This document shows positions 16,074 to 25,703 of a DNA stretch of 40,036 nt, piece by piece. Source of the stretch: Bacteriovoracaceae bacterium UBA4097. GTDB lineage: Bacteria; Bdellovibrionota; Bacteriovoracia; Bacteriovoracales; Bacteriovoracaceae. The position numbers were made by a program, and so were the translations under genes. Every line of letters starts with the position of its first letter. Position 1 is the stretch's first letter. The notes below the pieces were generated by a model. That model was given only the letters and a program-made list of their open reading frames with translations. It was not told where the DNA came from and did not search any database. The DNA lies in NCBI GenBank assembly GCA_002381765.1, contig DFXX01000048.1, forward strand, positions 37,494-77,529. The letters are read 5' to 3'.

Positions 16074-17511
16074 TCCCCCCACCTAAGGTCCTATATAGCA
16101 AAGAGAGATTATTAAAATACTCTAGTTGCTGATTGATATAGTTTCTTTCCGCATTAAAAAGGGCACGTTGTGAATCAAGTTCGAGTAAATAACTTTCAAC
16201 TCCAGAACGGTACCGTTTACGACTAAGAAGATAAGCCTTCTCTGCGGCCAAAAGTACTTTTTTTTGGGCCTCCAGTACTTCAAAGAGCTTCTGGTTAGAG
16301 ATCAGGGCATCTGAAGCCTCTCGAAAAGCATTTTGAATGGCCTTTTCATATTCTACAATGAGTCGCTCTTTTCTTGCTTCGGCGAGATTCAACTGGGCCT
16401 TATTTCTACCACCGGTAAAAAGAGGTAAATTGATTTGAGGAAAGAAAAGCCAACTATTGGAAGCATTCTGAAACAAGTTAGAGGTCTCGGTTGATAACTT
16501 TCCCATACTAGTAGTAAGGCTTAATGAGGGGAAAAAGGCTGCTCGAGCAGCACCAATATTGGCATTGGCAGCAAGTAGAAGACTCTCGGCCCGCTTGATG
16601 TCGGGGCGAACGAGAAGCACTTCGCTACTCAAACCTACGTTAAGCCCCTTCATGGCCTCACTAGCCTCCTTAAATGAATTATCTAAGACAGCATCTTCTA
16701 TGGGAGAGCCAACAAGAAGCTGCAGGGCATTTCTATCCAAAAGAACTTGTCTCGAGAATTCAATGGCGCTACCGCGAGCTTCCTCCAATAAAGTTTCGGC
16801 CTGACGAAGTTCTAGTTCGGATGCAAGACCCGCTTTGAATCTCGCCTCGATAATCTTTATACTTTCTTCCTGATTGCTGGCCGTTCTCTGAGCCAATTTT
16901 TCCAATTCCTTATCAGCCAATAACTTGAAATAGGTCCTGGCCACTTCAGAAAGAAGTGAAATCTTAACACTCTGTTTAGCTGCATCAGAAGCTAAGTATT
17001 CTTGAAGAGCTGACTCACTAAGACTGCGTATCCTGCCAAATAGGTCTAGTTCATAAGAAGTGATACCTACTTCAAGGCCATATTGCTCTTGCAAGAAGCC
17101 GTCACTTTGACCTCTACCTGCAAGGGGGGCACCACCACCACCAACAGCTGCTCCATCCTGAAGAGCATTGATAGGAATTTTTCTGCGAGTAAGACTTGCA
17201 CCCGCATTTAAACTGGGCATAAGATTACTGCGTTCAATATTATATTGGGCCTTCACTTCCTGAACATTAATGATAGCTGATTTATAATCACGATTATTTT
17301 TTAAACTCAGCTCAATGAGTTTTTTGAGATCCTCGGATTGATAAAATTCTCGCCAAGTGAGTTTTACAACCTCTGAGGAAGATTTAGCACCAGGACTTCC
17401 AGTAGTGGGTAATTCCCCAGGTACAGGAGATTTGATGGTGCGAAGCTTAGGAATAAGTGAGCAACTTATGCAGATAAAAGAAAAGAGAAGAAAATTGGTA
17501 ATGAGTCTCAT
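16066..17511 (-). CDS. RND efflux outer-membrane factor (OprM/TolC-like lipoprotein)
   Basis: A 481-residue protein with a lipoprotein signal (LLFSFICISC, Cys at about 17). The body has the two OEP repeats of the NodT/OprM group, with coiled-coil segments such as YGLEVGITSYELDLFGRIRSL and LVRPDIKRAESLLLAANANIGAARAAFFPSLSLT. It forms the outer-membrane and periplasmic exit duct of a tripartite pump. Its start overlaps the end of the RND pump gene by 4 bases, and it is last in the three-gene operon. Confidence 0.95.
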   Translation of the reverse strand: MRLITNFLLFSFICISCSLIPKLRTIKSPVPGELPTTGSPGAKSSSEVVKLTWREFYQSEDLKKLIELSLKNNRDYKSAIINVQEVKAQYNIERSNLMPSLNAGASLTRRKIPINALQDGAAVGGGGAPLAGRGQSDGFLQEQYGLEVGITSYELDLFGRIRSLSESALQEYLASDAAKQSVKISLLSEVARTYFKLLADKELEKLAQRTASNQEESIKIIEARFKAGLASELELRQAETLLEEARGSAIEFSRQVLLDRNALQLLVGSPIEDAVLDNSFKEASEAMKGLNVGLSSEVLLVRPDIKRAESLLLAANANIGAARAAFFPSLSLTTSMGKLSTETSNLFQNASNSWLFFPQINLPLFTGGRNKAQLNLAEARKERLIVEYEKAIQNAFREASDALISNQKLFEVLEAQKKVLLAAEKAYLLSRKRYRSGVESYLLELDSQRALFNAERNYINQQLEYFNNLSLLYRTLGGGIN

Positions 17512-20500
17512 TGCCTGAATCTCCTCTTAAGCTTAAGCACTAAGACAAAGAATAAGGGCGCAAAAAAGATGATAAGTAATGTGGTGGAAGTAATTCCTCC
17601 TAGTAGGCTTGTACCTATGGCATTTTGAGCTCCTGACCCCGGCCCTCGGGCCAGGACCAGAGGTAGAATTCCCAGCAAGAAGGTGAATGAAGTCATCAGA
17701 ATGGGACGAAACCTTTGCTTAGCAGCGTCTTTAGCGGCCGTGAGAATATCTTTACCTTCTTCCACCTCTTGTCTGGCAAACTCAATAATCAGAATAGCAT
17801 TCTTGGCCGCCAGGGCCATGGTTAGCAGAATCCCAACCTTGAAATAGATATCATTGGAGAGATTTCCAATCCAAACAAATAGTGCTGCTCCGAATATCCC
17901 CAATGGAAGAACTGTTATGATAGAGAAAGGAATCGCCCAGCTTTCATAAAGAGCTGCTAGACAAAGAAAAATTGCGATGATGGAGAGACTATAAAGAGCA
18001 AAGACCTGACCACCGGCCTCCCTTTCTTCGTAAGAAAGTCCCGTCCAAGCGAGAGAAATACCTTTAGGTAATTTTTTCTGAATTTGCGTCATGACTTCTA
18101 TGGCCTCTCCTGTACTAGCTCCTGGAGCAGACTCCCCTTGAATTTCAAAGGAAGGAAATCCATTAAAACGCTGGACTTGAGGAGGACCATAGGTCCATGA
18201 ACCTTTTGCAATATCTCCGAATGAAACCATATCCCCCGAGCGATTTCTAATAAACCATTTGGATATATCTTCTGGATTCATTCGATAAGGGGCCTCTCCT
18301 TGAATGAAAACTCTTTTCACACGATTATTTTCAATAAAGTCATTTACATAAAAATTGCCCCAAGCAGCACTCAAAGTTGCATTGATATCGGCAACCGATA
18401 AACCAAGTGCAAGAGCTTTATTATAATCGATATTAAACTTATATTGAGGTACATCTTCCAAAGCATTCAGGCGAACATAGCTGATCTTGGGTTCAGCAGC
18501 TGCAAGTTTTAGCATGAGATCCTTTGCCTCAATTAAAGTTTCTCTGCCTACTCCACCTTGATCTACTAGCTGAAACTCAAATCCCCTAGCATTTCCTAAT
18601 TGGGAAATAGCCGGGGGAGTGATGGCCGTAATACTTGCATCTCTGATATTAGAAAAGGATTTGGTAGCCCTTTGAGCGACTTCAAAGACTGAAGTCACTT
18701 CACCAGTGCGCTCTTCATAGGGTTTCAAATTTACAAAAGCTGTTCCTGTATTCTGACCACGGCCACTGAAACTAAAACCCAGAACAGTGAATAAACTATC
18801 TACTGCCCCGCCGGCTTCATCTAAAAAGAAATTCTCTACCTTGAGAATGGAATCCTCCATGCGCTCGAACGTGGCATTTGCCGGGCCATTAACGATGGTA
18901 AAGATTCTTCCCTGATCTTCATCGGGAAGAAAAGCTTCAGGAAGACGAAGAAATATTATTATCGTTGAAGCAACAATGAGAATAAAAGTGAGAAGACTGA
19001 TCTTGGAATACTTTAAGACTTTTATGACTGCAGCATCATAAAGTCTTGCCACTTTTGAATATGTGGAATTAAACCATCTGAAAAATAAGGCTTCTCTCTT
19101 CTGAGATGATTTTTTTAAGACTGAACCACATAAGGCGGGTGCAAAGGTCAGAGCAATAAATAATGAGATCGTCATGGAGGATAAAAGAGTCACAGCAAAC
19201 TGACGATAGATAACACCGGTAGACCCTCCGAAGAAGGCCATTGGGATAAAGACCGCCCAAAGAACAACTGTTGTACCAACCAGCGCTCCCCACAGCTGCT
19301 GCATAGATTTTTTGGCCGCTTCTCTTGGACTAAGATCATGCTCAAGTATGGAGCGCATCACATTCTCAGTGACGATAATGGCATCATCTACTAAAAGACC
19401 GATGGAGAGAACAAGAGCAAAAAGCGTTAAGATATTAATTGAATAATTGAAAGCAGAAAGGGTGGCGACTGTGCCCAAAAGAACGACAGGGATAGCAATG
19501 CCGGGGATTAAAGTAGCTCTTAGTTTTTGCAAAAAAATATACATAACTATAATGACAAGGATCATTGCAATCAAGAGAGTCTTTACGACTTCATTTACAG
19601 AAACTTCTATAAAAGGGGCTACATCTACTGGATAAGAAACTTCAACGTCTCCAGGAAAACTTGATTTAAAATCATTCACTCTTTTTTTAATAGCTGCAAT
19701 TGAGTCCAAAGCATTGGCATCATTAACCAAGCTTACGCCAAAGCCAGCCGCCACTTGCCGATTAAATCTTCTTAGAGAAGCATAATTTTCGGCTCCAATT
19801 TCAACACGAGAAACATCTCCTAAGTTGACCGTCTCCCCTCCCGGCAAGGTCTTCAGAATGATCTTTCTAAACTGTTCTTCTGTAGTTAGAAGTGTTTGAG
19901 AAGAAATCGAGGCATTAATTTGTTGTCCACTCACAGCGGGAGATCCCCCTAGTTCACCAGAGGAGAGCTGGTTGTTTTGGTCCTGAATGGCCGATATGAC
20001 TTCAAGGGCAGTTAACTTATATTTGAAGAGTTTATCTGGGTTGAGCCAAATTCTCATAGAGTGTTGAGGAGCAAAAGGTGTGATCTGCCCCACTCCTTCT
20101 ACTCGGCTTACGGGCTCTACCACTGTGGATGAAATATAATCCGCAATATCATCCTGATTCACCTCTCCACTGGGAGAATAAAAAGCAGCAATAAGGCTAT
20201 TAGTCTGATTAGATTTTTCAACCGCTATACCCAATTGTTGGACTTGTGAAGGTAACCTGGGCAGGGCCTGAGAAATTTTATTTTGCGTTTGAACTTGGGC
20301 GATATCAGCATTGGTTCCCGTTTCAAAAGTAAGCCTGATCAAAGCATTTCCAGAAGAAGAACTTTCTGAGGAAAAGTAGCGGAGATTATCAATACCCCTC
20401 AGATTCTGCTCAATCAGTTGGGTTACTGTCTTATCTAGGGTTTCAGCTGATGCACCTGGATAAGTGGCAGAGACGACTACTTCAGGTGGAGCAATCTCTG

Positions 20501-20609
20501 GATACTGCTGAATAGGAAGTCCCACTAGAGCAAGCGCGCCCATACCCATAATCAGTATAGCAACAACCCAGGAGAAAATCGGACGATTAATAAAAAAGAG
20601 AGAAAGCAT
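17508..20609 (-). CDS. RND multidrug efflux pump (HAE1 family, AcrB-like)
   Basis: A 1033-residue inner-membrane antiporter of normal AcrB length. It starts MLSLFFINRPIFSWVVAILIM. The proton-relay pair is present in SIGLLVDDAIIVTENVMRSI in the fourth membrane helix, and the Lys of AKNAILIIEFA in the tenth. FLPDEDQGRIF, AALYESWAIPFSIITVLPLG and the C-terminal RFRPILMTSFTFLLG segment are all typical. It exports amphiphilic compounds using the proton gradient. The start lies directly after the adaptor stop with a good ribosome site (AGGAGAG), so the two are coupled. Confidence 0.97.
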   Translation of the reverse strand: MLSLFFINRPIFSWVVAILIMGMGALALVGLPIQQYPEIAPPEVVVSATYPGASAETLDKTVTQLIEQNLRGIDNLRYFSSESSSSGNALIRLTFETGTNADIAQVQTQNKISQALPRLPSQVQQLGIAVEKSNQTNSLIAAFYSPSGEVNQDDIADYISSTVVEPVSRVEGVGQITPFAPQHSMRIWLNPDKLFKYKLTALEVISAIQDQNNQLSSGELGGSPAVSGQQINASISSQTLLTTEEQFRKIILKTLPGGETVNLGDVSRVEIGAENYASLRRFNRQVAAGFGVSLVNDANALDSIAAIKKRVNDFKSSFPGDVEVSYPVDVAPFIEVSVNEVVKTLLIAMILVIIVMYIFLQKLRATLIPGIAIPVVLLGTVATLSAFNYSINILTLFALVLSIGLLVDDAIIVTENVMRSILEHDLSPREAAKKSMQQLWGALVGTTVVLWAVFIPMAFFGGSTGVIYRQFAVTLLSSMTISLFIALTFAPALCGSVLKKSSQKREALFFRWFNSTYSKVARLYDAAVIKVLKYSKISLLTFILIVASTIIIFLRLPEAFLPDEDQGRIFTIVNGPANATFERMEDSILKVENFFLDEAGGAVDSLFTVLGFSFSGRGQNTGTAFVNLKPYEERTGEVTSVFEVAQRATKSFSNIRDASITAITPPAISQLGNARGFEFQLVDQGGVGRETLIEAKDLMLKLAAAEPKISYVRLNALEDVPQYKFNIDYNKALALGLSVADINATLSAAWGNFYVNDFIENNRVKRVFIQGEAPYRMNPEDISKWFIRNRSGDMVSFGDIAKGSWTYGPPQVQRFNGFPSFEIQGESAPGASTGEAIEVMTQIQKKLPKGISLAWTGLSYEEREAGGQVFALYSLSIIAIFLCLAALYESWAIPFSIITVLPLGIFGAALFVWIGNLSNDIYFKVGILLTMALAAKNAILIIEFARQEVEEGKDILTAAKDAAKQRFRPILMTSFTFLLGILPLVLARGPGSGAQNAIGTSLLGGITSTTLLIIFFAPLFFVLVLKLKRRFRQ

Positions 20610-21749
20610 TTACTTGCTCTCCTGAGCAAGAGGCGAAACGCTGACTTCCGGACTAAGCTTAGAAAAATTATCGATAGCTATTATTTCATCCTCCTGAAGT
20701 CCTCTTTCTATGATCCAATCTTTTCCATACATGGCCCCGGTTTCAATTCGTCTTCTTTCAACACTCTGATCATTCTTAACCACCCATACATGAGCGTCCC
20801 CATTTTTGTCTCTTTGAACTGCTTTTTGAGAGATGATAATTTTCTCTCCATAACCCAGCTGATCCACATAGGCCCTGACAAACATTCCTGGTAGAAGAAT
20901 AAGATCAGGATTGGGAACGACTGCTCTCAATCCAATAGAGCCACTTTCTTCATTGACTGATAGTTCTCGGGCCTCAATTTTACCTTTATGAGTATAATTC
21001 GCATTAATGGCGTCTAGCTTTATGGATACAGTAAGCCCCTCCCCTTTCTCATTTTTTGAAACATGCTTACCTAATCTTTTATGGATTTGCATGGCCTCAG
21101 AGCTAGGAAGTGAGAGATCAATATAAACGGGATCCAGGGAACGAACGACTGTCAGAGGAAGTGCTTGATTGGCGGTAACCAGGGCACCCTTGGTTAGATC
21201 AGATTTCCCGGCAAAACCCGATATCGGTGAGAGCACTTTAGTATAGTTAAGATTAACCTGTGCTCGATCCACCTCGGCCTGGGCAATGGAAATATCGGCT
21301 TTGGCTTCCAGATGACGGGCCTTAGCATTGTCTAATTCCTGCTTACTAACTGCGTTTTGCTTGATAAGTCCCTGATAGCGATCTAAAAGGGTTTTTGCAG
21401 AGTACAGTGTTGCTCGGGCCCGCTTAAGCTGCCCTACTGCCATTTCAAAGGCAGCTTCGTAAGGGGCAGGATCAATCAAGTAGAGCTGCTGACCTTTTTC
21501 AACATAACTACCCTCATCAAACAATCTTTCCAAAATAATTCCATTAATCTGCGGGCGAATTTCCGCAACATTGGTAGAGCGGACTCTTCCGAATAACTCG
21601 GAGGATAGAGCGATCTTTTTTTTCTTAACCTCTTCCACCCCTACTTCAAGAGCAGCAACTTCTTCCTGTTTAGGAGCAGTGGGCTGCTTTTTGGTTTCAC
21701 TGCAAGCAACGAGGAGAATGATAGAAAATATAAGAAGAGAGAACGGCAT
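20610..21749 (-). CDS. RND efflux periplasmic adaptor lipoprotein (AcrA-like)
   Basis: A 379-residue membrane-fusion protein with lipobox LLVAC (Cys at about 16). It shows the order expected for AcrA: beta-barrel and lipoyl half-motif (RVRSTNVAEIRPQINGIILERLFDEGSYVEKGQQLYLIDP in part), an alpha-hairpin with repeated Ala/Lys/Glu residues (residues 95-165), the second lipoyl half (VNLNYTKVLSPISGFAGKS), then barrel and membrane-proximal domains. It bridges the pump and the outer-membrane duct and is first in the operon. No dedicated regulator gene is adjacent; the 227-base gap upstream to 21976 shows no feature I can name with confidence. Confidence 0.95.
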   Translation of the reverse strand: MPFSLLIFSIILLVACSETKKQPTAPKQEEVAALEVGVEEVKKKKIALSSELFGRVRSTNVAEIRPQINGIILERLFDEGSYVEKGQQLYLIDPAPYEAAFEMAVGQLKRARATLYSAKTLLDRYQGLIKQNAVSKQELDNAKARHLEAKADISIAQAEVDRAQVNLNYTKVLSPISGFAGKSDLTKGALVTANQALPLTVVRSLDPVYIDLSLPSSEAMQIHKRLGKHVSKNEKGEGLTVSIKLDAINANYTHKGKIEARELSVNEESGSIGLRAVVPNPDLILLPGMFVRAYVDQLGYGEKIIISQKAVQRDKNGDAHVWVVKNDQSVERRRIETGAMYGKDWIIERGLQEDEIIAIDNFSKLSPEVSVSPLAQESK

Positions 21750-21976
21750 ACTTATCCTGTTTTAGGAGTAGGTAAAGAGAGACTATTAGCCTACAAAAAA
21801 AGAACATTCCATCTGAAGCTTAAAGAATTTCAATATTTGTTGAAGACGCTTAGGTCTAATTAACACAGAGTGATTAGAGAAATGCGCTGGCCTTCCTCAG
21901 CAAAAAAAAGAGTTGCAATGACTCGATTCAAAAGCAAAAAATACTTAATATAAAATTAAGCTTCGAGGGGAAGACT

Positions 21977-22231
21977 ATGAATAGTGAGACTGATACGATA
22001 TCTGGTTGGTTTGTACTGAATGCAGGCTTTAAGGTTTATGGCAGATGTCCCGCATGTCACTCCCCTAGGATTTCTTACCACAAGACAAGAACAGTGGGGC
22101 TCAAAGGGATATCTACTTCTAGCAAAGGTTTATCACCTGCATGCGTAGATTGCGGTAAAAGCCTACCTACCCAAGTGAATAAAGAAACGAAGGCTATACC
22201 CGCTAAAATTAGAACGATTAAGATGGTCTAG
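21977..22231 (+). CDS. Small zinc-ribbon-like protein
   Basis: An 84-residue protein with CPACHS and CVDCGK pairs separated by 31 residues (GRCPACHSPRISYH ... SPACVDCGKSLP). This C-x2-C ... C-x2-C pattern fits a zinc ribbon. The rest is basic. A GAGGGGAAG ribosome site precedes the ATG. It could bind nucleic acid or another protein, but no family is recognised. It is a single gene ending in a strong hairpin, and stands opposite the end of the motor operon. Confidence 0.65.
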   Translation: MNSETDTISGWFVLNAGFKVYGRCPACHSPRISYHKTRTVGLKGISTSSKGLSPACVDCGKSLPTQVNKETKAIPAKIRTIKMV

Positions 22232-22235
22232 ATAA

Positions 22236-22271
22236 GAATTCCAAACCCACCGAATGATGGGTTTGGAATTC
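22236..22271. terminator. Strong hairpin between convergent units
   Basis: A perfect 14-bp stem (22236-22249 with 22258-22271; core CCAAACCCA / TGGGTTTGG) and an 8-base loop, followed by ACTTTATTATTTT on the plus strand. It ends the zinc-ribbon gene and, 7 bases past the stop at 22278, probably also the minus-strand motor operon 2. Confidence 0.8.
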
Positions 22272-22277
22272 ACTTTA

Positions 22278-25200
22278 TTATTTTGGTTCTTTTGCCGGTG
22301 CTTCAGAAGCAATATTTCTCTTTAAGTACTTCTCTTGATAATAATTATCAAAATAGTTTTTTCTAAAGGTCGTGAATCTCTCCATTTTCACCGGATCACT
22401 AAGCTTCTCTGTTAGCCATCCCATATGGGTCTTCTCCAGGTCTTGCAGCTTCTTAATCCCTTGATCCTTAAACTGAACATTTATGTCTTTTTTTGTATCA
22501 GCTAATTCTTTCAATAATGTTCCTTCAGAAGAGATATAGCTAATGGCAACGTCTTCAGAGAGCTCAAGTTCTTTAACCATGAAATCGTGAAGTTTTAAGA
22601 TCCAATCATTCTGATAAGCTTCGCTTTCTACCAAGGTGATGAAATCCGTGGTATACAAGACGTTATCCACAAAACTATCTTTAAATCCAACAGTGGTTTC
22701 TGGATTGAAAGTATACTTCTGCTTCCATTCTTCTTTTTGATTTTGAACGAATATATCTGAAGCAGAGTTTTTTTGCTTAATAAGGTCCTTAGTAACATCC
22801 ACGATCGATGTGCGAAGTGAGCCAATATCACCTAATAAAATGATGGCCACTGCTGCTGGTATTCCAAAGCGAACGCCCCATTTTTTGAGAACTGGCAGTA
22901 CATCTTTTTTAGTAGTGGGATTAAACTCCAGTATTTTCTCCGCTTTGCGCTGAAACTCAACATTCTTACCATTAATGGCCAGTTCAAGACTAGATTTGAG
23001 CTTGTCCTGAAGATCCTCATTTATATTGTGAGCAGCTTCAAATTCTTTAGAAAGCAGTTCTAAGACGGCCTGAGATGCATTTTGAATTCTTTGCTTTTTA
23101 GATTGTTCAAACTGACGTTTTTCTTGTTGAAGCTCTCTCTTCCACTCCTCAGTCTCTCTTTGCTTACTTTGGTTAATATGTTCAACAACGGTTTTTCTTG
23201 TTTCAGCAAGCTCTGCTTCCTGCTGCTTTCTCAAGGATTGTATATAGTTCTGGTTTTTGAGCTTCTCTTCCTGTAATTCTTTAAAAATCTCTTTTTTCAA
23301 ATCATGCTGGCGAGTAATTTCTGAGTTTCGCAGGAGAGCGATTTTCTTTAGTTCTTTTCTCTTGATTACTTCAAGCTGCTCCATCATTCTTTGCTCTTCA
23401 CGCTTGAGACGGCAAGTATTAAGTTCTATAAGATTTTGAACATTTGCTAGACCTTGTTGTTGCTTCATAGAAAGATAGGTCTTAACCTTCTTCTTTCTTC
23501 GCTCCAAGTCACTTTGAAAATCGGCTTCTGCCTGAAGAATCAAGTCCTCAGCTTCAGCTCGAGAGCGCATAAGCATCTGTTCTGCTTCAGCTTCTTTATT
23601 TCTAAAGTAGTCCTGGGCTTCTGCTAGATGAGAATGGGCCTTATCTTCTCTTCTTGATGCCTCTTCGGTAGCGGCCCTCAATCGTTCCGCTGCTCTAACC
23701 GACATTTCATTTTCGATGAGTCGCGCCCGACTAAGAATGGCTTCTGCTTCCTTATGAGCATCTCCTATAATTTTATCAGAATTTTTTTGAAGGCTTTGCT
23801 TAGTTTCATGAAGCTCTTCTTGTCTTTTCCGATAATTATTATCAATCTCAATAATAGATTTTTGTTTAGAAGCCTCAAGTTCGGCCATCAGTATATTGCG
23901 CTCAGATTGAAGCTTAGCTCTTTCATCTCTTTTTAGAGTTTCAATTTCCAAAAAGGCCTCATTTTCTTTTTCTTTAATGAGGGCTTCAGAATCAAGAAGC
24001 TTAATCTTTAAGAAAGAAATCTCCTTCTCCATTTTGCTCTTTTCTTGAACAAGAAATTTCTCTTCTTCTTTTAAAAGATGGCAACTAGCGACAAATCGCT
24101 CTTTTTCAGCAGCGAGGTTGGCAATTATACCTTGTAGCTCCCCCTTCAGTTGTTCTTTCTGCTGAAGTTCAAGAGTGGAGTCATGATGCTGACGATTAAG
24201 AAGTTCAATATTGTTCTCAAGGCTTCGAACTTCATTACGAAGATTCTCAACCTGCTCTTCCAACTCCTTAGATTGAGAACTGTAAAGATCTTTTTTCTGT
24301 TCAAAGCTCTTACGAATGAGCTCCTGCTCATGCTCGAGTTGATCGATTTTAAGTTGAACATCTTTTTTAAGACCCATCAGCTTTAGTTCTTCAGATCTCT
24401 CTTCAGAAACTAAACTCTTTAAATGTCTTTCTACCTTGTCAGTCTCTATAGTTATTTGTGCAAGTTTCTTCGTGGCTTCCTGGTTTTGAAAGTCCAATTG
24501 GTTATAATGATTTTTACGAGAAGATAGTTTATCTTCAATCTTAACCAGCTCAAGTCTAAGATCCTCATTCATTGCTTTAAGGGAAGCCTCTTCTGCATGA
24601 AGCACTTTGAGATTATCTTTTAACTTATGAAGTTGACGCTCTTCTTGTTCGATTAATACAAGAATATCCTGTCTTTTATGATCAACATCAGATTTTGAAT
24701 TTTCTAGGCGTTTTAACTGAAGAAGCTGTTGTTCTATCGAATTCTTATGTTCGTCCTTCTGCTTAAGCAAGGAATGAATTTTTAAAGTTAGCTCCTGCTT
24801 CTGCTTATGGGCCTGATTAATTTCCTTCAAAATACTCTGAAGTCGATCCTTCTCTTTAGCAGTTTCTTTCTCTTTTTGTTCTTTATCTCGAGCATGGGCC
24901 TTGATTTCATCCTGACACTTTCTGGCTTCTATCTGGAGTTCTGTCAGAAGACTCTTCTGTTGATCAATTTCAATATGCCTGGCCTCAAGCTCACTTTTAA
25001 GTTTATCTAAGGCGAGATTCTGACGAAGGATAGTCTCATTGAGCCCTATGCTTTCCTTGTCTAGTTTATATAGATGATCTTTAAGAAACTCAACGCGTGT
25101 CTCTTCACTTTGGGCGAGAGATTGTTTTTTCTTGAATTCTGCGGCAAGCTCATCTTTCTTGAATTGCAAGGCATCTATTTCGAGCTCAAGTTTATTTCGT

Positions 25201-25685
25201 TTGGAGAGATTCCGCTGATATTTTTCTTCCAGATCCTTAATTGTCTGGGATTTTTTATACGATTGCTCTTCAATCTCTTTAAGTTCGTTTTCTTTATGAG
25301 TTACCTTATCTTCCAAAACGTCCAGTCGTTGATTAAATTCTTCATTAATAAAAGGTGGAGGATCGGCGCTCTCATTTTTGGCATTAAAAATATAAATTTG
25401 ATAATTAGAATGCTTAAGAGAGACAATCTTCCCTTCTATATAAGGAGTTTCCTCTCTGGGAGGTAAGATTACTGAATCAAGAAAAACATCGCCACTGCCA
25501 GAGACTCTCTTAAGTGTAATCTTGCCTGCATTGACTTTTACTTCAAGTAGTTTACCTTCAATCTTGGTATCTTTAAGACAAAGATCGCAACTTCTATCAG
25601 AACCAATAATAATCGGTCCTGGCTTAGAGAAAATATATTCCCTGGATGTACCTTCCAGGGAAACCTTTATAATCAAAGATGCCAC
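22278..25685 (-). CDS. FHA-domain, very long coiled-coil protein with C-terminal hydrophobic segment
   Basis: A 1135-residue protein in three parts. Residues 1-105 look like an FHA domain (EYIFSKPGPIIIGSDRSCDLCL, with GS and R positions for phospho-threonine binding). Residues about 115-910 are an almost unbroken coiled coil rich in Glu, Lys, Gln and Leu; if extended it would be near 120 nm. A hydrophobic stretch FGIPAAVAIILLGDIG at about 940-955 may be one membrane segment, leaving about 180 residues with Trp and Tyr residues on the other side. If so, the FHA end and coil are cytoplasmic. It is last in operon 2, 18 bases after the TolQ-like gene. The layout recalls the long cytoplasmic tail of ZorA, but placed on a separate protein. 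Function unknown; a force-transmitting or scaffold role is inferred. Confidence 0.8.
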   Translation of the reverse strand: MASLIIKVSLEGTSREYIFSKPGPIIIGSDRSCDLCLKDTKIEGKLLEVKVNAGKITLKRVSGSGDVFLDSVILPPREETPYIEGKIVSLKHSNYQIYIFNAKNESADPPPFINEEFNQRLDVLEDKVTHKENELKEIEEQSYKKSQTIKDLEEKYQRNLSKRNKLELEIDALQFKKDELAAEFKKKQSLAQSEETRVEFLKDHLYKLDKESIGLNETILRQNLALDKLKSELEARHIEIDQQKSLLTELQIEARKCQDEIKAHARDKEQKEKETAKEKDRLQSILKEINQAHKQKQELTLKIHSLLKQKDEHKNSIEQQLLQLKRLENSKSDVDHKRQDILVLIEQEERQLHKLKDNLKVLHAEEASLKAMNEDLRLELVKIEDKLSSRKNHYNQLDFQNQEATKKLAQITIETDKVERHLKSLVSEERSEELKLMGLKKDVQLKIDQLEHEQELIRKSFEQKKDLYSSQSKELEEQVENLRNEVRSLENNIELLNRQHHDSTLELQQKEQLKGELQGIIANLAAEKERFVASCHLLKEEEKFLVQEKSKMEKEISFLKIKLLDSEALIKEKENEAFLEIETLKRDERAKLQSERNILMAELEASKQKSIIEIDNNYRKRQEELHETKQSLQKNSDKIIGDAHKEAEAILSRARLIENEMSVRAAERLRAATEEASRREDKAHSHLAEAQDYFRNKEAEAEQMLMRSRAEAEDLILQAEADFQSDLERRKKKVKTYLSMKQQQGLANVQNLIELNTCRLKREEQRMMEQLEVIKRKELKKIALLRNSEITRQHDLKKEIFKELQEEKLKNQNYIQSLRKQQEAELAETRKTVVEHINQSKQRETEEWKRELQQEKRQFEQSKKQRIQNASQAVLELLSKEFEAAHNINEDLQDKLKSSLELAINGKNVEFQRKAEKILEFNPTTKKDVLPVLKKWGVRFGIPAAVAIILLGDIGSLRTSIVDVTKDLIKQKNSASDIFVQNQKEEWKQKYTFNPETTVGFKDSFVDNVLYTTDFITLVESEAYQNDWILKLHDFMVKELELSEDVAISYISSEGTLLKELADTKKDINVQFKDQGIKKLQDLEKTHMGWLTEKLSDPVKMERFTTFRKNYFDNYYQEKYLKRNIASEAPAKEPK

Positions 25686-25703
25686 GTAATTCCCCTTCCT
25701 GGA

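Noticed and set aside
16066..21749. The RND efflux operon as something novel
   Set aside because: Adaptor, pump and outer-membrane factor all have normal length, order and key residues.
25074..25466. A Phe/Leu-rich 130-residue frame opposite the coiled-coil gene
   Set aside because: Antisense to Glu/Lys codons gives Phe/Leu, so the apparent membrane protein is an artefact.
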